DNA from: an uncultured Pelagibacteraceae bacterium
GTDB taxonomy: Bacteria > Pseudomonadota > Alphaproteobacteria > Pelagibacterales > Pelagibacteraceae
Direction: 5' to 3'
Assembly (NCBI GenBank): GCA_902625715.1
Contig: CACOCP010000001.1
Coordinates: forward strand, 186,001 to 250,000
Length of the DNA: 64,000 nt
Positions 27,044 to 35,826 of this stretch are shown here, piece by piece (position 1 is the stretch's first letter; each line of letters starts with the position of its first letter). The translations under genes and the position numbers were made by a program. The notes below the pieces were generated by a model. The model ran no database searches, had not been told where the DNA came from, and saw only the letters and a program-made list of their open reading frames with translations.

Positions 27044-27484
27044 ATGGCAAATGAAATAAATATACTCTGGGCATCTATGTCTGGAACAGCAGAGGATGTT
27101 GCTAAAAACTTTGAGACTAAAGCATCAGATATGGGATTTCAAACTAATTTATTAGAACTTAATGATGTTTCAATGAATGATCTTGAGAAAATGCAAAATG
27201 TTGCAATTATTACTTCTACTACTGGTGTAGGAGATTTACCTACAAATGGAGATGATTTTTGGCTAGATTTAGAAAAAAGTGATAAAAATTTTTCAAAAGT
27301 AAATTATAGTGTGTGTGCACTAGGAGACAGATCTCATGAGATATTTTGTGGCGCAGGCAATAAGGTAAATAAAAAACTTATAGAATTAGGCGCTAATCAA
27401 ATTATCGAGATTCAAGAATGTGATGGATCTGATGAAGGTTCAGATGAATGGGGAAATAAATTTTTAAATAAAATTAAATCATAA
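27044..27484 (+). CDS. Flavodoxin domain protein (MioC-like)
   Basis: A 146-residue cytoplasmic flavodoxin. The FMN phosphate loop is ASMSGTAEDVA (residues 10-20), then ITSTTGVGDLPTNGDDFW near residue 55-72 and the third loop CALGDRSHEIFCGAGN. MioC/CysJ-type flavodoxin domains carry electrons to biosynthetic enzymes. A clear AGAAAGGG ribosome site precedes it. It lies between AOX and a small secreted protein; a functional link to AOX is not demonstrated. Confidence 0.88.
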   Translation: MANEINILWASMSGTAEDVAKNFETKASDMGFQTNLLELNDVSMNDLEKMQNVAIITSTTGVGDLPTNGDDFWLDLEKSDKNFSKVNYSVCALGDRSHEIFCGAGNKVNKKLIELGANQIIEIQECDGSDEGSDEWGNKFLNKIKS

Positions 27485-27499
27485 AACGAAAGGAAAAAA

Positions 27500-27745
27500 A
27501 TGAAAAAAACAATTATAACACTAATACTTACATTAATGACAAGTTCTGCATTTGCTTATTCTTGTCCAGCGTTGTGGGCAGAATTAGATTATGAAATTAA
27601 AGCAGCGAAAGATGCAAATATGTCTGATGCTAAAATTAAAGCAATACAAAAATTAAGAGATCTAGGAAAAAAAGCACATGATGATGGTAATCATAAAAAT
27701 TCCGAGGACTTGCTTAATATTGGACTAACACTTATCAAAGGATAA
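27500..27745 (+). CDS. Small exported helical protein
   Basis: An 81-residue protein with a clean signal peptide (IITLILTLMTSSAFA, cleavage near residue 19-20). The mature part is about 60 residues of amphipathic helix (LWAELDYEIKAAKDANMSDAKI and IQKLRDLGKKAHDDGNHKNSED), with one Cys near the mature N-terminus. It is 15 bp downstream of the flavodoxin gene with a strong AAAGGA ribosome site. I recognise no family; a periplasmic role is inferred from the signal. Confidence 0.75.
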   Translation: MKKTIITLILTLMTSSAFAYSCPALWAELDYEIKAAKDANMSDAKIKAIQKLRDLGKKAHDDGNHKNSEDLLNIGLTLIKG

Positions 27746-27802
27746 ATTTACTTTTATACAAGTTGCGATATATTCTTTTTTGAATAAGATAATACCTAAA
27801 TT

Positions 27803-28912
27803 ATGTTAACTTACCTTTTGCCATTCTTGGTATTAATTTTAATAGTCGTATTTATTCACGAATATGGTCATTATTATTTTGCTAAAAAATATGGAGTTGG
27901 AGTAACTGATTTTTCTATTGGTTTTGGAAAAGAGATATTTGGCTGGAATGATAAATCTGGTACAAGATGGAAGATTTGTTGGATACCTTTAGGTGGATAT
28001 GTCAAATTTTTTGGAGATAGGAATGTTTTTTCGCAAGCAGATCAAGAAGAACTACTAAAAAAATATAATAAAGAAGATCAAGCTAAATTATTTGTTACAA
28101 AACCATTATATCAACGTGCGTGGATTGTTTTTGGTGGCCCGTTAGCCAACTTTATCTTAGCAATATTAATTTTTCTTTTTATTTACATGTTTATTGGCAA
28201 AGATTTTACTCCAGCCGTAATAGATGAAGTACAAAAAGATAGCCCTGCTGAAATTGCTGGAATGAAGAAAAACGACATTATTTTAGAGATCGACAATAAT
28301 AAGGTAGAAAGCATTTTAGACGTTTCGAAATTTATAGCTATGTCGACATCAGATTTTGTTGATTTTAAAATATCAAGATATGACAAAGAAATTTTATTAA
28401 AAGTAAAACCCAATATTGTAGAAAGTGAGGATAACCTAGGTAATAAATTAAAAAAACGAATGGTTGGAATAAAATTAAGTCCTTATAATAATGAGATAAA
28501 CCATGTAAAATTAGGTCCATTTCAAGCTTTTATGCATTCAATGAATGAAGTTTACTTCGTCACAACTTCATCACTTAAATATTTAGGATCAATGTTTATT
28601 GGCAAAGGTGATACTTCTCAGCTAGGTGGGCCAATAAGAATTGCTAAAATATCGGGACAAGTTGCGGAATTTGGTATTATTCCATTTATTAGTATGATGG
28701 CCTATATCTCAATAAGCCTTGGTTTAATTAACCTATTTCCCATTCCAATGTTAGATGGAGGTCATTTAATGTTTTACGGATTTGAGAAAATCTTGGGACG
28801 TCCCTTAAGCCAAAAAACTCAAGAGGGTTTTTTTCGAATCGGAATGTTTTTGTTGCTTTCATTGATGTTTTTTGTGACATTTAATGACCTTCGAGATTTG
28901 GGCTTATTTTAA
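27803..28912 (+). CDS. rseP: Site-2 membrane metalloprotease RseP
   Basis: A 369-residue intramembrane zinc protease. The catalytic HEYGHYYFAKKYGV is in helix 1 (residues 19-32), one PDZ domain spans about residues 120-215 with the ligand loop VQKDSPAEIAG, and the third-helix Zn-binding region is LINLFPIPMLDGGHLMFYG near residue 308. It would cleave membrane-bound substrates such as anti-sigma factors. Usual RseP has two PDZ domains and about 450 residues. This single-PDZ, shorter form is common in Alphaproteobacteria. Confidence 0.92.
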   Translation: MLTYLLPFLVLILIVVFIHEYGHYYFAKKYGVGVTDFSIGFGKEIFGWNDKSGTRWKICWIPLGGYVKFFGDRNVFSQADQEELLKKYNKEDQAKLFVTKPLYQRAWIVFGGPLANFILAILIFLFIYMFIGKDFTPAVIDEVQKDSPAEIAGMKKNDIILEIDNNKVESILDVSKFIAMSTSDFVDFKISRYDKEILLKVKPNIVESEDNLGNKLKKRMVGIKLSPYNNEINHVKLGPFQAFMHSMNEVYFVTTSSLKYLGSMFIGKGDTSQLGGPIRIAKISGQVAEFGIIPFISMMAYISISLGLINLFPIPMLDGGHLMFYGFEKILGRPLSQKTQEGFFRIGMFLLLSLMFFVTFNDLRDLGLF

Positions 28913-28916
28913 AGGG

Positions 28917-28942
28917 TTTTTTTGTTTAAAAAAACCAATAAA
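28917..28942 (+). terminator. Weak A/T hairpin after rseP
   Basis: GGTTTTTTT, loop GTTT, AAAAAAACC forms a nine-pair, mostly A/T stem just after the rseP stop. It could end rseP transcription but lacks a GC-rich base and a clear trailing T-run. Confidence 0.35.
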
Positions 28943-29058
28943 ATCAAAGGTTTTCTATCACTATATATTGTATAAAATATTTTATCACACACTAAAAAAA
29001 AACTTGAAATATCAACGATTTTGTTAAGTATTAGTCTATTAAACCTGGAGCTAAAAAA

Positions 29059-29334
29059 ATGAATAAAAAACAATTAGTCGCTAAATTAGCTGGTTCTTTA
29101 AACCAAAGTAAAGCTGATGCGGAGCGTACTTTTGATACCATAACAAACACTATATTGGATGCATTGAAGAATGATGATTCAGTAAAAATAGCCGGTTTTG
29201 GTACGTATAAAGTGGCTAAAAGAAAAGCAAGAATTGGAAGAAATCCAAGAACTGGAGAGCAAATCCAAATAGCTGCTTCTCAAAAGGTAAAATTTTTACC
29301 TGCCAAAGCGCTCAAAGAAGTTTTCAATAAGTAA
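29059..29334 (+). CDS. hup: HU-family histone-like DNA-binding protein
   Basis: A 91-residue HU/IHF-fold protein that bends DNA and compacts the nucleoid. It has N-terminal helices MNKKQLVAKLAGSLNQSKAD, the dimerisation core VKIAGFGTYKVAKRKARIGRNPRTGEQIQI with the conserved GRNPRTG in the DNA-binding arm (residues 59-65), and a final helix KALKEVF. It is monocistronic, with 146 bp upstream and a perfect hairpin downstream. HU rather than IHF fits because no specific IHF features are visible. Confidence 0.93.
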   Translation: MNKKQLVAKLAGSLNQSKADAERTFDTITNTILDALKNDDSVKIAGFGTYKVAKRKARIGRNPRTGEQIQIAASQKVKFLPAKALKEVFNK

Positions 29335-29343
29335 ACTTTTTTC

Positions 29344-29383
29344 AAACAGCCTTTATTAAGAAAAAACTTAATAAAGGCTGTTT
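29344..29383. terminator. Perfect 17-bp hairpin after hup
   Basis: AAACAGCCTTTATTAAG (29344-29360) and CTTAATAAAGGCTGTTT (29367-29383) are perfect inverted copies around an AAAAAA loop. The stem starts 10 bp after the hup stop. It is likely the hup terminator. The trailing T-run is short (TTTC). Confidence 0.8.
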
Positions 29384-29478
29384 CTATATGCAAATACTGC
29401 ATACCTATTTTTGAGAACAATCAATAGTTTTTACTTTTTTAAAATTTATAAAAACCTTTTTTAATTAATGGAGGTTTG

Positions 29479-30768
29479 ATGATAAAAATATTAAATAAGA
29501 TTGTTATATTTTCAATAACATTTCTTTCTTTAACAGAGATAGCTTCGGCAGAAGCATTGTCTGCAGAGGGGCAATATATATTCAACTCACTAGCATTTTA
29601 TATTGGTGGAGTTTTGGTAGCTTTTATGGCTGCAGGTTTTTGTATGTTAGAAAGTGGATTAGTGACCACAAAAAGTGTTTCAACAATTGGAGCTAAAAAT
29701 ATAGGAAAATTTGCTATATGTTCAATTATATTTTTTTTCTTTGGTTATAATCTGGCATATGGGATACCTGAAGGTGGTTATATAGGATCTTTTTCCTTGT
29801 GGTCTGATGGATCAGCAATAGACACCGGTTATTCTGATAGTTCCGATTTCTTTTTTCAGGTAATGTTTGTTTGCGCAACTGTATCTATTGTTTCAGGTGC
29901 AGTAGCTGAAAGAATAAAAATATGGCCTTTCTTTATATTTGCAGTCGCAATGTCTGGTTTTATATATCCAGTTTCAATGGGATGGCAATGGGGCGGCGGC
30001 TGGCTAGCTTCATCTGGCTTTTCAGATTTTGCTGGCTCTACTCTTGTACACGCTTGTGGAGGAGCAGCAGCATTAGCAGGTGTTATAGTTTTAGGTGCTC
30101 GAGAGGGTAGATTTGGTGCCAAAGGAGAAAAAAAATCTTTAGTTCCATTTGCAGCTTCAAGTATTCCTTTAGTCACTCTTGGTACTTTCTTATTGTGGTT
30201 TGGATGGTTTGGCTTCAATGGATTTAGTCAACTTGCGATGGGAACTTTTGATGATGTAAATGCTATTAGTAAAATTGCAGTTAATACACACTTAGCTGGT
30301 GCGGCAGGCACTGTAACAGCTGCAATTGTAACAAGACTACTAGGTGGAAAAACAGATATAGTTATGATGCTTAACGGAGCTCTAGCTGGTTTAGTTGCAA
30401 TAACAGCAGAACCTTTAATGCCATCTCCTATACTTGCAATAGTTATTGGCTCAATAGGATCAATAATCATGTACTTTGGAACTAAATTTCTAGAACTTCA
30501 AAGATTAGATGATGTTGTTGGAGCAATTCCAGTTCACATGTTTGCTGGTATATTTGGAACACTAGCAGTTCCTATGAGTAATCCTGATACAAACTTTGGC
30601 ACACAATTTTTGGGAGTAATTTCAGTTTGTGTATTTAGTTTTATTCTTTCTTATGTTGTATTTAAAGTTCTTAAGCAAACTATAGGCTTAAGAATAAGTA
30701 AGGAAGCTGAAAAACTTGGAACAGATAAAGCCGAGGTTGGTGTAATTGCTTACTCAATTAGAGATTAA
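29479..30768 (+). CDS. amtB: Ammonium transporter (Amt family)
   Basis: A 429-residue Amt/MEP ammonium channel. A cleavable signal peptide (IFSITFLSLTEIASAEA) is followed by 11 TM helices, as in exported-topology Amts. Signature motifs are AGFCMLESGLVTTKS near residue 55, GGWLASSGFSDFAGSTLVHACGG (residues 170-192) and NTHLAGAAGT. It would import ammonium when nitrogen is low. I prefer ATG 29479 to the track's TTG 29476 because GGAGGT ends at 29475. No glnK gene follows; a hairpin terminator does. Confidence 0.94.
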   Translation: MIKILNKIVIFSITFLSLTEIASAEALSAEGQYIFNSLAFYIGGVLVAFMAAGFCMLESGLVTTKSVSTIGAKNIGKFAICSIIFFFFGYNLAYGIPEGGYIGSFSLWSDGSAIDTGYSDSSDFFFQVMFVCATVSIVSGAVAERIKIWPFFIFAVAMSGFIYPVSMGWQWGGGWLASSGFSDFAGSTLVHACGGAAALAGVIVLGAREGRFGAKGEKKSLVPFAASSIPLVTLGTFLLWFGWFGFNGFSQLAMGTFDDVNAISKIAVNTHLAGAAGTVTAAIVTRLLGGKTDIVMMLNGALAGLVAITAEPLMPSPILAIVIGSIGSIIMYFGTKFLELQRLDDVVGAIPVHMFAGIFGTLAVPMSNPDTNFGTQFLGVISVCVFSFILSYVVFKVLKQTIGLRISKEAEKLGTDKAEVGVIAYSIRD

Positions 30769-30780
30769 TTTCTCTCTCTA

Positions 30781-30810
30781 AAAATCTGGGGTTAAAATAC
30801 CCCAGATTTT
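30781..30810. terminator. Bidirectional terminator between amt and bcp
   Basis: AAAATCTGGGGT (30781-30792) and ACCCCAGATTTT (30799-30810) are perfect inverted copies with a six-base loop. The GC core and flanking A/T runs on both sides suit termination of both converging genes. Confidence 0.85.
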
Positions 30811-30811
30811 C

Positions 30812-31264
30812 TTAATTATTTTTGATAAATTCTAACACCTCTTTAGCGTGATCTTTTACTTTAACAGACCTCCACTCTTTAATAATTTTATTATTTTTGA
30901 TTACAAAAGTACTTCTTATAACGCCCATAAACTCTTTTCCCATAAACTTCTTTTTTCCCCAAACTTTAAAAGCTTTTAAGGCTTCTTTTTTTTCGTCGGA
31001 TAAAAGGTCAAATTTTACTTTATATTTTTCTTTGAACTTATCATGGCTTTTAATGTCATCTTTTGAAATACCAAATACAGCACAATCTAATTTTTTAAAT
31101 TTAGACAATAAAGCATTAAAATCTTTTGTCTCTAATGTGCAGCCAGGTGTGTCATCTTTCGGATAAAAATATAAAACTGTAAATTTGTTTTTTATTTTTT
31201 TAAGTTCAAATGTTTCACCATTTGTTGATGGAATTTTAAAATTTGGCACTTTTTTTAAATTCAT
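30812..31264 (-). CDS. bcp: Peroxiredoxin, BCP/PrxQ type
   Basis: A 150-residue thiol peroxidase that reduces hydrogen peroxide and organic peroxides in the cytoplasm. The peroxidatic Cys lies in YFYPKDDTPGCTLETKDF (near residue 41). The position five residues later, where E. coli Bcp has its resolving Cys, is Lys here. It therefore acts as a 1-Cys form or uses the distant Cys in KLDCAVFG. A conserved late segment SVIRSTFVI-like (GVIRSTFVI) is present. It is convergent with amt, sharing a terminator. Confidence 0.9.
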   Translation of the reverse strand: MNLKKVPNFKIPSTNGETFELKKIKNKFTVLYFYPKDDTPGCTLETKDFNALLSKFKKLDCAVFGISKDDIKSHDKFKEKYKVKFDLLSDEKKEALKAFKVWGKKKFMGKEFMGVIRSTFVIKNNKIIKEWRSVKVKDHAKEVLEFIKNN

Positions 31265-31316
31265 AATTTTTTATATTGTTAATTGTTTTTTGATTTTTTT
31301 AAGGTAAATAACTTAT

Positions 31317-31703
31317 ATGACAATAAAATCAGCACAAACTTTGGTCGCAGATGCCTTAAGGGAAATTAAAACTATTTCACCTTCAGAGGCTTTGCAAATG
31401 TCAAATGATGGCAAATGTAATCTAATTGATATTAGAGATGTAAGAGAACTTGAGAATTTAGGAAGAATTGAAAATTCTAATCATATTCCAAGAGGTATGT
31501 TGGAATTTTGGATGGATCCAGATAGCCCTTACTTTAAAGAGGGCAAGATAGATATGGACAAAGAAATGGTTCTTTTTTGCGCAGGAGGCTTAAGGTCAGC
31601 TCTTGCAACTAAGTCTTTAAAAGATATGGGTTTTAAAAATATTTGCCATATTGATGGAGGATTTGGAGCAATGAAGAATTCAGGATTTAAAGTTATTAAA
31701 TAA
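31317..31703 (+). CDS. Rhodanese-like sulfurtransferase domain protein
   Basis: A 128-residue single rhodanese domain. The start of the domain is LIDIRDVRELENLGRIENSNHIPRGML (residues 37-63), and the active-site loop is LFCAGGLRSALA, with the catalytic Cys near residue 89 and the CxxGxR form usual for sulfur-carrying proteins. It would carry persulfide sulfur or act on thiosulfate in the cytoplasm. It diverges from bcp with 52 bp between. No sulfur-transfer partner is adjacent. Confidence 0.88.
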   Translation: MTIKSAQTLVADALREIKTISPSEALQMSNDGKCNLIDIRDVRELENLGRIENSNHIPRGMLEFWMDPDSPYFKEGKIDMDKEMVLFCAGGLRSALATKSLKDMGFKNICHIDGGFGAMKNSGFKVIK

Positions 31704-31704
31704 T

Positions 31705-32178
31705 TTAATCAATAAGACCTATTTTTTTTGCATAAAAAATCCTTATTATCCAATACATAATTAGTCCAACTGGACCAATAAAATAAGTTACTAAAAGAGG
31801 GACCAAGATTATATGCTTCGATATCAAAAATTTAAGACTATCTCTTACAATCCAGGCACCACAAAATAAGTTTACTGCCAAAAAATGGGTCCAAAATAAA
31901 ATTAAAAAACTCTCATTCTCAAATAATGAACCAAGATCGAACAAACCTTTGTAAAGATTAAAGTTTTCTAAAAAATCGTAACCAGTAGAAAAATAATAAA
32001 ATATTAAATAACAATACGTAGCCCCAAGTATTAAAAATGGAAATATTGAAGTAACTAATAAGCTACATATTTTTGATTGTGGAAAAAAAATTAATACAAA
32101 CCAAAATGGCAAAACACCTATGTTCAACCATAAATAGATCATTTCTATCGTAAAAAATGCTGCTATTTGTTCTATCAT
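31705..32178 (-). CDS. ABA4-like family membrane protein
   Basis: A 157-residue four-TM protein resembling the ABA4-like (DUF4281) family: an N-terminal helix with MIYLWLNIGVLPFWFVLIFFPQS, then GSLFENESFLILFWTHFLAVNLFCGAWIVRDS (residues 84-115), and a final GPVGLIMYWIIRIF. The plant protein is needed for neoxanthin synthesis; the bacterial role is unknown. Its stop is 1 bp from the convergent rhodanese gene. Confidence 0.75.
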   Translation of the reverse strand: MIEQIAAFFTIEMIYLWLNIGVLPFWFVLIFFPQSKICSLLVTSIFPFLILGATYCYLIFYYFSTGYDFLENFNLYKGLFDLGSLFENESFLILFWTHFLAVNLFCGAWIVRDSLKFLISKHIILVPLLVTYFIGPVGLIMYWIIRIFYAKKIGLID

Positions 32179-32207
32179 AATTTTTTTGCATTATATTAGA
32201 TGAATTA

Positions 32208-32768
32208 ATGATTCCTATAAAAAATAAAAAAAAAACATTAGAGGTTACGGTAGAAGAAATGAGGAATTTTGCATTTAATTATATTGAAAAATTTGCTCCT
32301 TCTAAACAACAATTAAAAACATACTTACTTAAAAAATATCTAAAATCTAAAACTCCTATAAATAGAAGTAATGTCTCAAATTTAATAGATATAGTACTAG
32401 AAGATTTAGAAAAATCTAAATTCATAAACGACAAATTTTATTCAGAGTCTAAAGCAAAAAGTTTAATACAGAGAGGTTCTTCAATAAATAAAATTAGAAA
32501 CTATTTAATTGGAAAAGGTGTAGGAGATAAATATATAAAAAATACAATTGATCAAATTCGCGAGAATAATGAAGATCAAGATTTTTTCTCTGCAATTAAA
32601 ATATGTAAAAAAAAAAGAATTGGGCCCTCAAGACAGGAGGATAATAGACTTTTGTTTTATAAAAAAGATATGGGTGTATTGGCTAGATCAGGATTTGACT
32701 TTGAAGTTTCTAGAAGAGTGATGGATCTTGATAAAGATGAATATATAAAAATAATTAATCTTCTTTAA
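32208..32768 (+). CDS. recX: RecX-family regulator of RecA
   Basis: A 186-residue mostly helical basic protein with RecX three-helix repeats: FAFNYIEKFAPSKQQLKTYLLKKYLKSK at residues 20-47, then LEDLEKSKFINDKFYSESKAKSLIQRG and the third repeat RNYLIGKGVGDKYIKNTIDQI. The C-terminal VLARSGFDFEVSRRVMDLD matches the RecX end. RecX inhibits RecA filament extension. It is not next to recA in this window. Its 3' end overlaps a small opposite-strand ORF. Confidence 0.82.
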   Translation: MIPIKNKKKTLEVTVEEMRNFAFNYIEKFAPSKQQLKTYLLKKYLKSKTPINRSNVSNLIDIVLEDLEKSKFINDKFYSESKAKSLIQRGSSINKIRNYLIGKGVGDKYIKNTIDQIRENNEDQDFFSAIKICKKKRIGPSRQEDNRLLFYKKDMGVLARSGFDFEVSRRVMDLDKDEYIKIINLL

Positions 32769-32901
32769 TTTTCTTATTTTTTTCTTCTAGATAATATTGA
32801 ATTTTATTTTTTATATAATTTTTAACAAACACAAAAACCAACAAACCAAATATTGAAACAGAAACAATTATAATTAAAATTATTCTTAATTGCTCACTCA
32901 T
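32755..32901 (-). CDS. Small single-TM membrane peptide (48 aa)
   Basis: Absent from the track. ATG 32901 opens 48 residues: one TM helix (LRIILIIIVSVSIFGLLVFVFV) followed by a highly charged tail (KNKIQYYLEEKNKKIKED). It starts 3 bp after cysQ stops, on the same strand, and overlaps the recX 3' end by 14 bp. A typical small N-terminally anchored bitopic protein; its function is unknown. Confidence 0.5.
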   Translation of the reverse strand: MSEQLRIILIIIVSVSIFGLLVFVFVKNYIKNKIQYYLEEKNKKIKED

Positions 32902-32904
32902 TTA

Positions 32905-33684
32905 CTAATATTTTAAATCTTCACTTCTTTTAAGAATAAGACTTGGATTTTTAAAATTTTCTTTTCCATACAATATTTCATTACCCTCAAAATCTGTAAT
33001 TGTACCTCCGGCATTTTCAAGTAAAGCATGACCAGCAGCAATATCCCATTCACATGCCCTAGGTTCAGCGACGTATCCATCATACTCTCCTGCGGCTATT
33101 ACACAAAATTTGTATGAACTTTTCATTCTCACAAACTCATTAACTCCTAAAAGATTATGTATTTTTTCAATTTCGGGCTTAATTTTATTTGAGTATGAAA
33201 CTACTTTGATAAATTCTTTTTTGGTCTTTTTTGAACAATCTAACTTAATTTCTTTTCCATTTGTAAGTTCGTAAGCATAATTCTTACCATAGGTGTAAAA
33301 CATTCTATTTTTTGCCGGTGCATTTATAAGTCCAGCAACAGGTTTTTTATTTATTATTAATCCTGCATTAATAGTAAATTCTTCTAAATCATTTATATAA
33401 TCATATGTCCCATCTATTGGATCAACAAGCCAGAAATTTTGTAAATTACTTGAAGATTTGTTATGTGATGTTTCTTCAGATACAATTGGAATATTGGGTG
33501 TAAGTTCTAAAAGTTTTTGAGTAACAATTTTATTTACTTCCAAATCACCATTACTAACCGGAGTATTATCTGATTTAATTTCTTTGGTTAATCCTTCTTC
33601 TCTAAGCTCAAGAGATACTTTACCGGCATATAAAAAGGTATCTATTAAATTTATGATTACGTCTTTAATATTTATATCATTCAT
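32905..33684 (-). CDS. cysQ: 3'(2'),5'-bisphosphate nucleotidase / inositol-phosphatase family
   Basis: A 259-residue Mg-dependent phosphatase. Metal-site motifs are VSEETSH (residues 70-76), [13 protein letters not shown] (near 87-99), and the C-terminal [21 protein letters not shown]. Together they mark the CysQ branch, which removes 3'-phosphate from PAP made during sulfotransferase reactions or assimilatory sulfate reduction. It overlaps the DUF3553 gene upstream by 8 bp. An inositol monophosphatase role cannot be excluded by motifs alone, but the context-free CysQ pattern is good. Confidence 0.87.
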   Translation of the reverse strand: MNDINIKDVIINLIDTFLYAGKVSLELREEGLTKEIKSDNTPVSNGDLEVNKIVTQKLLELTPNIPIVSEETSHNKSSSNLQNFWLVDPIDGTYDYINDLEEFTINAGLIINKKPVAGLINAPAKNRMFYTYGKNYAYELTNGKEIKLDCSKKTKKEFIKVVSYSNKIKPEIEKIHNLLGVNEFVRMKSSYKFCVIAAGEYDGYVAEPRACEWDIAAGHALLENAGGTITDFEGNEILYGKENFKNPSLILKRSEDLKY

Positions 33685-33853
33685 TATTGTAAATTTTTTC
33701 TAATTCAATATTTTTACAATTTATTACTTTTTTACCTACGTTTTCAAAATTTACAGTCACTTTTTCTTTTATTATGGATTGAACTTGCCCAATACCCCAG
33801 TTTTTATTACTTGGATTTATTACTTTGTCACCTGGCTCAAAATCTAAAATCAT
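33677..33853 (-). CDS. DUF3553 small protein
   Basis: Below the track cut-off. ATG 33853 opens 58 residues. [20 protein letters not shown], then [20 protein letters not shown], fits the DUF3553 pattern (a CarD/UvrD-tail-like beta domain). The stop overlaps the cysQ start by 8 bp, so the two are coupled. It diverges from mnmA with 41 bp between. The function is unknown; nucleic-acid-related binding is a guess from fold similarity. Confidence 0.75.
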   Translation of the reverse strand: MILDFEPGDKVINPSNKNWGIGQVQSIIKEKVTVNFENVGKKVINCKNIELEKIYNNE

Positions 33854-33894
33854 TTAACTTAACTTATATTAGAATTAAGTATAAATACCACAAA

Positions 33895-35010
33895 ATGAAT
33901 AATGAAATTAATTCAATTGGCTTAAAAAAAAAACCGTCTGATACAACTGTAGTTGTTGCAATGTCAGGTGGCGTCGACTCTTCTACTGTCGCAGGTATGA
34001 TGAAAAAAGAAGGTTATAAAGTTATAGGTATTACTCTTAAATTATATGATGACGGTAAAGAGACTGTTAATTCAAAACAATGTTGTTCAGGCCAAGATAT
34101 AATGGATGCAAAAAGAGTAGCGCATAAATTAGATATTGAACATAAAATTTTGTACTATCAGAACAAATTTAAACAAGGAGTTATTGATAATTTTGTAGAT
34201 AGCTATCTTAAAGGAGAAACACCTATTCCATGTGTTCAATGCAATCAAACAGTAAAATTTAGAGATTTGTTTGAAGTATCAAAAGAATTAAAAGCTGATG
34301 CTATGATAACAGGTCATTATGTAAAAAGTGTGACCGAGAATGAATCTACAAATATGTATAGAGCAATTGATGAAAATCGAGACCAGAGTTATTTTTTATT
34401 TAATACAACTAGGCAACAATTAAACTATTTAAGGTTTCCTTTAGGGGGAATGCTAAAAGATACCACAAGAGAAATTGCAAAAAAACTTGAACTTAATGTG
34501 GCAGATAAACCTGATAGTCAGGATATTTGCTTTGTTCCAAATGGAGACTATGCATCTGTGATACAAAAATTTCGACCAGATTCATTTCAAAAAGGAAATA
34601 TAAAAAATTTAGATGGAGACGTGGTAGGTGTTCATGATGGTATTATAAATTTTACAATTGGTCAAAGAAGAGGAATAAAGGTTTCTGATAAAGAAGCTTT
34701 ATATGTTATTCAAATAGACTCAAATAAAAATGAAATAATTGTAGGTCCTAAAAAAAAACTTGGAAAAACAACTCTAAAACTGAGAGATATAAATTTATTA
34801 TGTGAGGAAAATGAATTAAACGATAAATTATTTGTAAAAGTAAGATCTACAGGAAGTCTATTGGAGGCTAAAGTAATTTTAAATAAAAACAATCAAGCAG
34901 AAGTAAAATTAGTTAATCCAGAGAATGGCATTTCACCTGGACAAGCCTGTGTTTTTTATAGACATGATAATTATGGTGAAAAAGTTTTAGGTGGAGGTTG
35001 GATAGTTTGA
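33895..35010 (+). CDS. mnmA: tRNA 2-thiouridylase MnmA
   Basis: A 371-residue tRNA-specific 2-thiouridine synthase for U34 of Lys, Glu and Gln tRNAs. The PP-loop [15 protein letters not shown] is near residue 17, the first catalytic Cys is in [13 protein letters not shown], and the second is in [15 protein letters not shown] (near residue 205). The C-terminal segment [12 protein letters not shown] is normal. I start it at ATG 33895 (MNNEINSIG). The track's 28-codon extension runs across the divergent DUF3553 start and is unlikely. The 3' end overlaps a convergent membrane gene by 40 bp. Confidence 0.93.
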   Translation: MNNEINSIGLKKKPSDTTVVVAMSGGVDSSTVAGMMKKEGYKVIGITLKLYDDGKETVNSKQCCSGQDIMDAKRVAHKLDIEHKILYYQNKFKQGVIDNFVDSYLKGETPIPCVQCNQTVKFRDLFEVSKELKADAMITGHYVKSVTENESTNMYRAIDENRDQSYFLFNTTRQQLNYLRFPLGGMLKDTTREIAKKLELNVADKPDSQDICFVPNGDYASVIQKFRPDSFQKGNIKNLDGDVVGVHDGIINFTIGQRRGIKVSDKEALYVIQIDSNKNEIIVGPKKKLGKTTLKLRDINLLCEENELNDKLFVKVRSTGSLLEAKVILNKNNQAEVKLVNPENGISPGQACVFYRHDNYGEKVLGGGWIV

Positions 35011-35651
35011 TGGACTTTGATTGATAAAAAAACTAAAAAAAAATATAATTGAATAAGTAAAAAATAGTTCCAAGAGATAATATTTTTTATACCTGGATAA
35101 TTTTCAATATTCATCAATAAAATTGGCAAAAGCATTAATCCAAAGATAATAATTAATGAGGAAAAATAATATTTAATTTTCAACATTTTTATATAAAAAT
35201 TTTTTCTAAGCAGGTTTGAATTTTTAAACATCAATCTACTCTCAAAATGTTGGCATAATATTACTGATATTATATAAAGATAGATACCTATCTTTTTAAA
35301 AAAAGTATAAAAGTTATTTTCTCCTAAAAATGTGACGTAAAGAGACAAAGAGATAACAGAAAATATTGCTATGCGATATGTGTGTTTACTTCTAATTTTA
35401 TACTCTTTAAGAATTTTAAATAACTGGATCCAATAAAAAAATAAAAAAATACAAAATAAATACATCAATGGTTTAAAAAAATATTTTACTGGTTCATATC
35501 TTCCAACTCTAGATATAGATGTGCATCCTTCAAGATTAGGAATACAAGAAACCACTAAATTAAACTTTATTGATAAAATGTATGAAGAGATTACTGTAAT
35601 GATTGGTAGAGAAAAGCATACTAATGACAATGCTTTAAACTGCTTGGACAT
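34971..35651 (-). CDS. Hypothetical six-TM membrane protein (FRAG1/DRAM-like appearance)
   Basis: A 226-residue membrane protein with about six helices. Helix 1 is followed by a loop holding [23 protein letters not shown] (residues 32-54), a two-Cys, Ser-rich motif reminiscent of FRAG1/DRAM/Sfk1-type proteins, where a similar ISxxG loop occurs. The rest is helices with an internal basic stretch. It overlaps the mnmA 3' end by 40 bp. I cannot assign a function; the family resemblance is by eye only. Confidence 0.65.
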   Translation of the reverse strand: MSKQFKALSLVCFSLPIITVISSYILSIKFNLVVSCIPNLEGCTSISRVGRYEPVKYFFKPLMYLFCIFLFFYWIQLFKILKEYKIRSKHTYRIAIFSVISLSLYVTFLGENNFYTFFKKIGIYLYIISVILCQHFESRLMFKNSNLLRKNFYIKMLKIKYYFSSLIIIFGLMLLPILLMNIENYPGIKNIISWNYFLLIQLYFFLVFLSIKVHQTIQPPPKTFSP

Positions 35652-35667
35652 TATTAGTCTAAAGTAT

Positions 35668-35751
35668 TTATTTTTTCTTATTTTTTTTTCTTGCTCGTCT
35701 TTTTTTAGAGCCCATTTTTCTTCGACCCCTATGTTTTTTTGGATATCCCAT
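35668..35751 (-). CDS. Tiny, highly basic peptide (27 aa)
   Basis: ATG 35751 opens MGYPKKHRGRRKMGSKKRRA and ends RKKNKKK-stop, with about two thirds Lys/Arg. A good AGGAAG lies 2-8 bases before the ATG. It is on the same strand as, and upstream of, the six-TM gene at 34971. The composition and length resemble very small ribosomal or RNA-binding proteins (THX or mS38/COX24-like), but no firm homology is claimed. It could also be a chance A-rich ORF. Confidence 0.45.
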   Translation of the reverse strand: MGYPKKHRGRRKMGSKKRRARKKNKKK

Positions 35752-35826
35752 AACTTCCTTAGTTCTACTATTTTATTGACTTATTTGGTTGATATAGCAT
35801 TGTCCTTAAAATAATCAAATTTATTT

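Noticed and set aside
29856-30470. Minus-strand ORFs within amt
   Set aside because: Pro/Ala-rich antisense frames across conserved Amt motifs; shadows.
35521-35814. 97-residue plus ORF before metC
   Set aside because: Runs antisense through the six-TM gene and the tiny basic ORF; composition is not protein-like.
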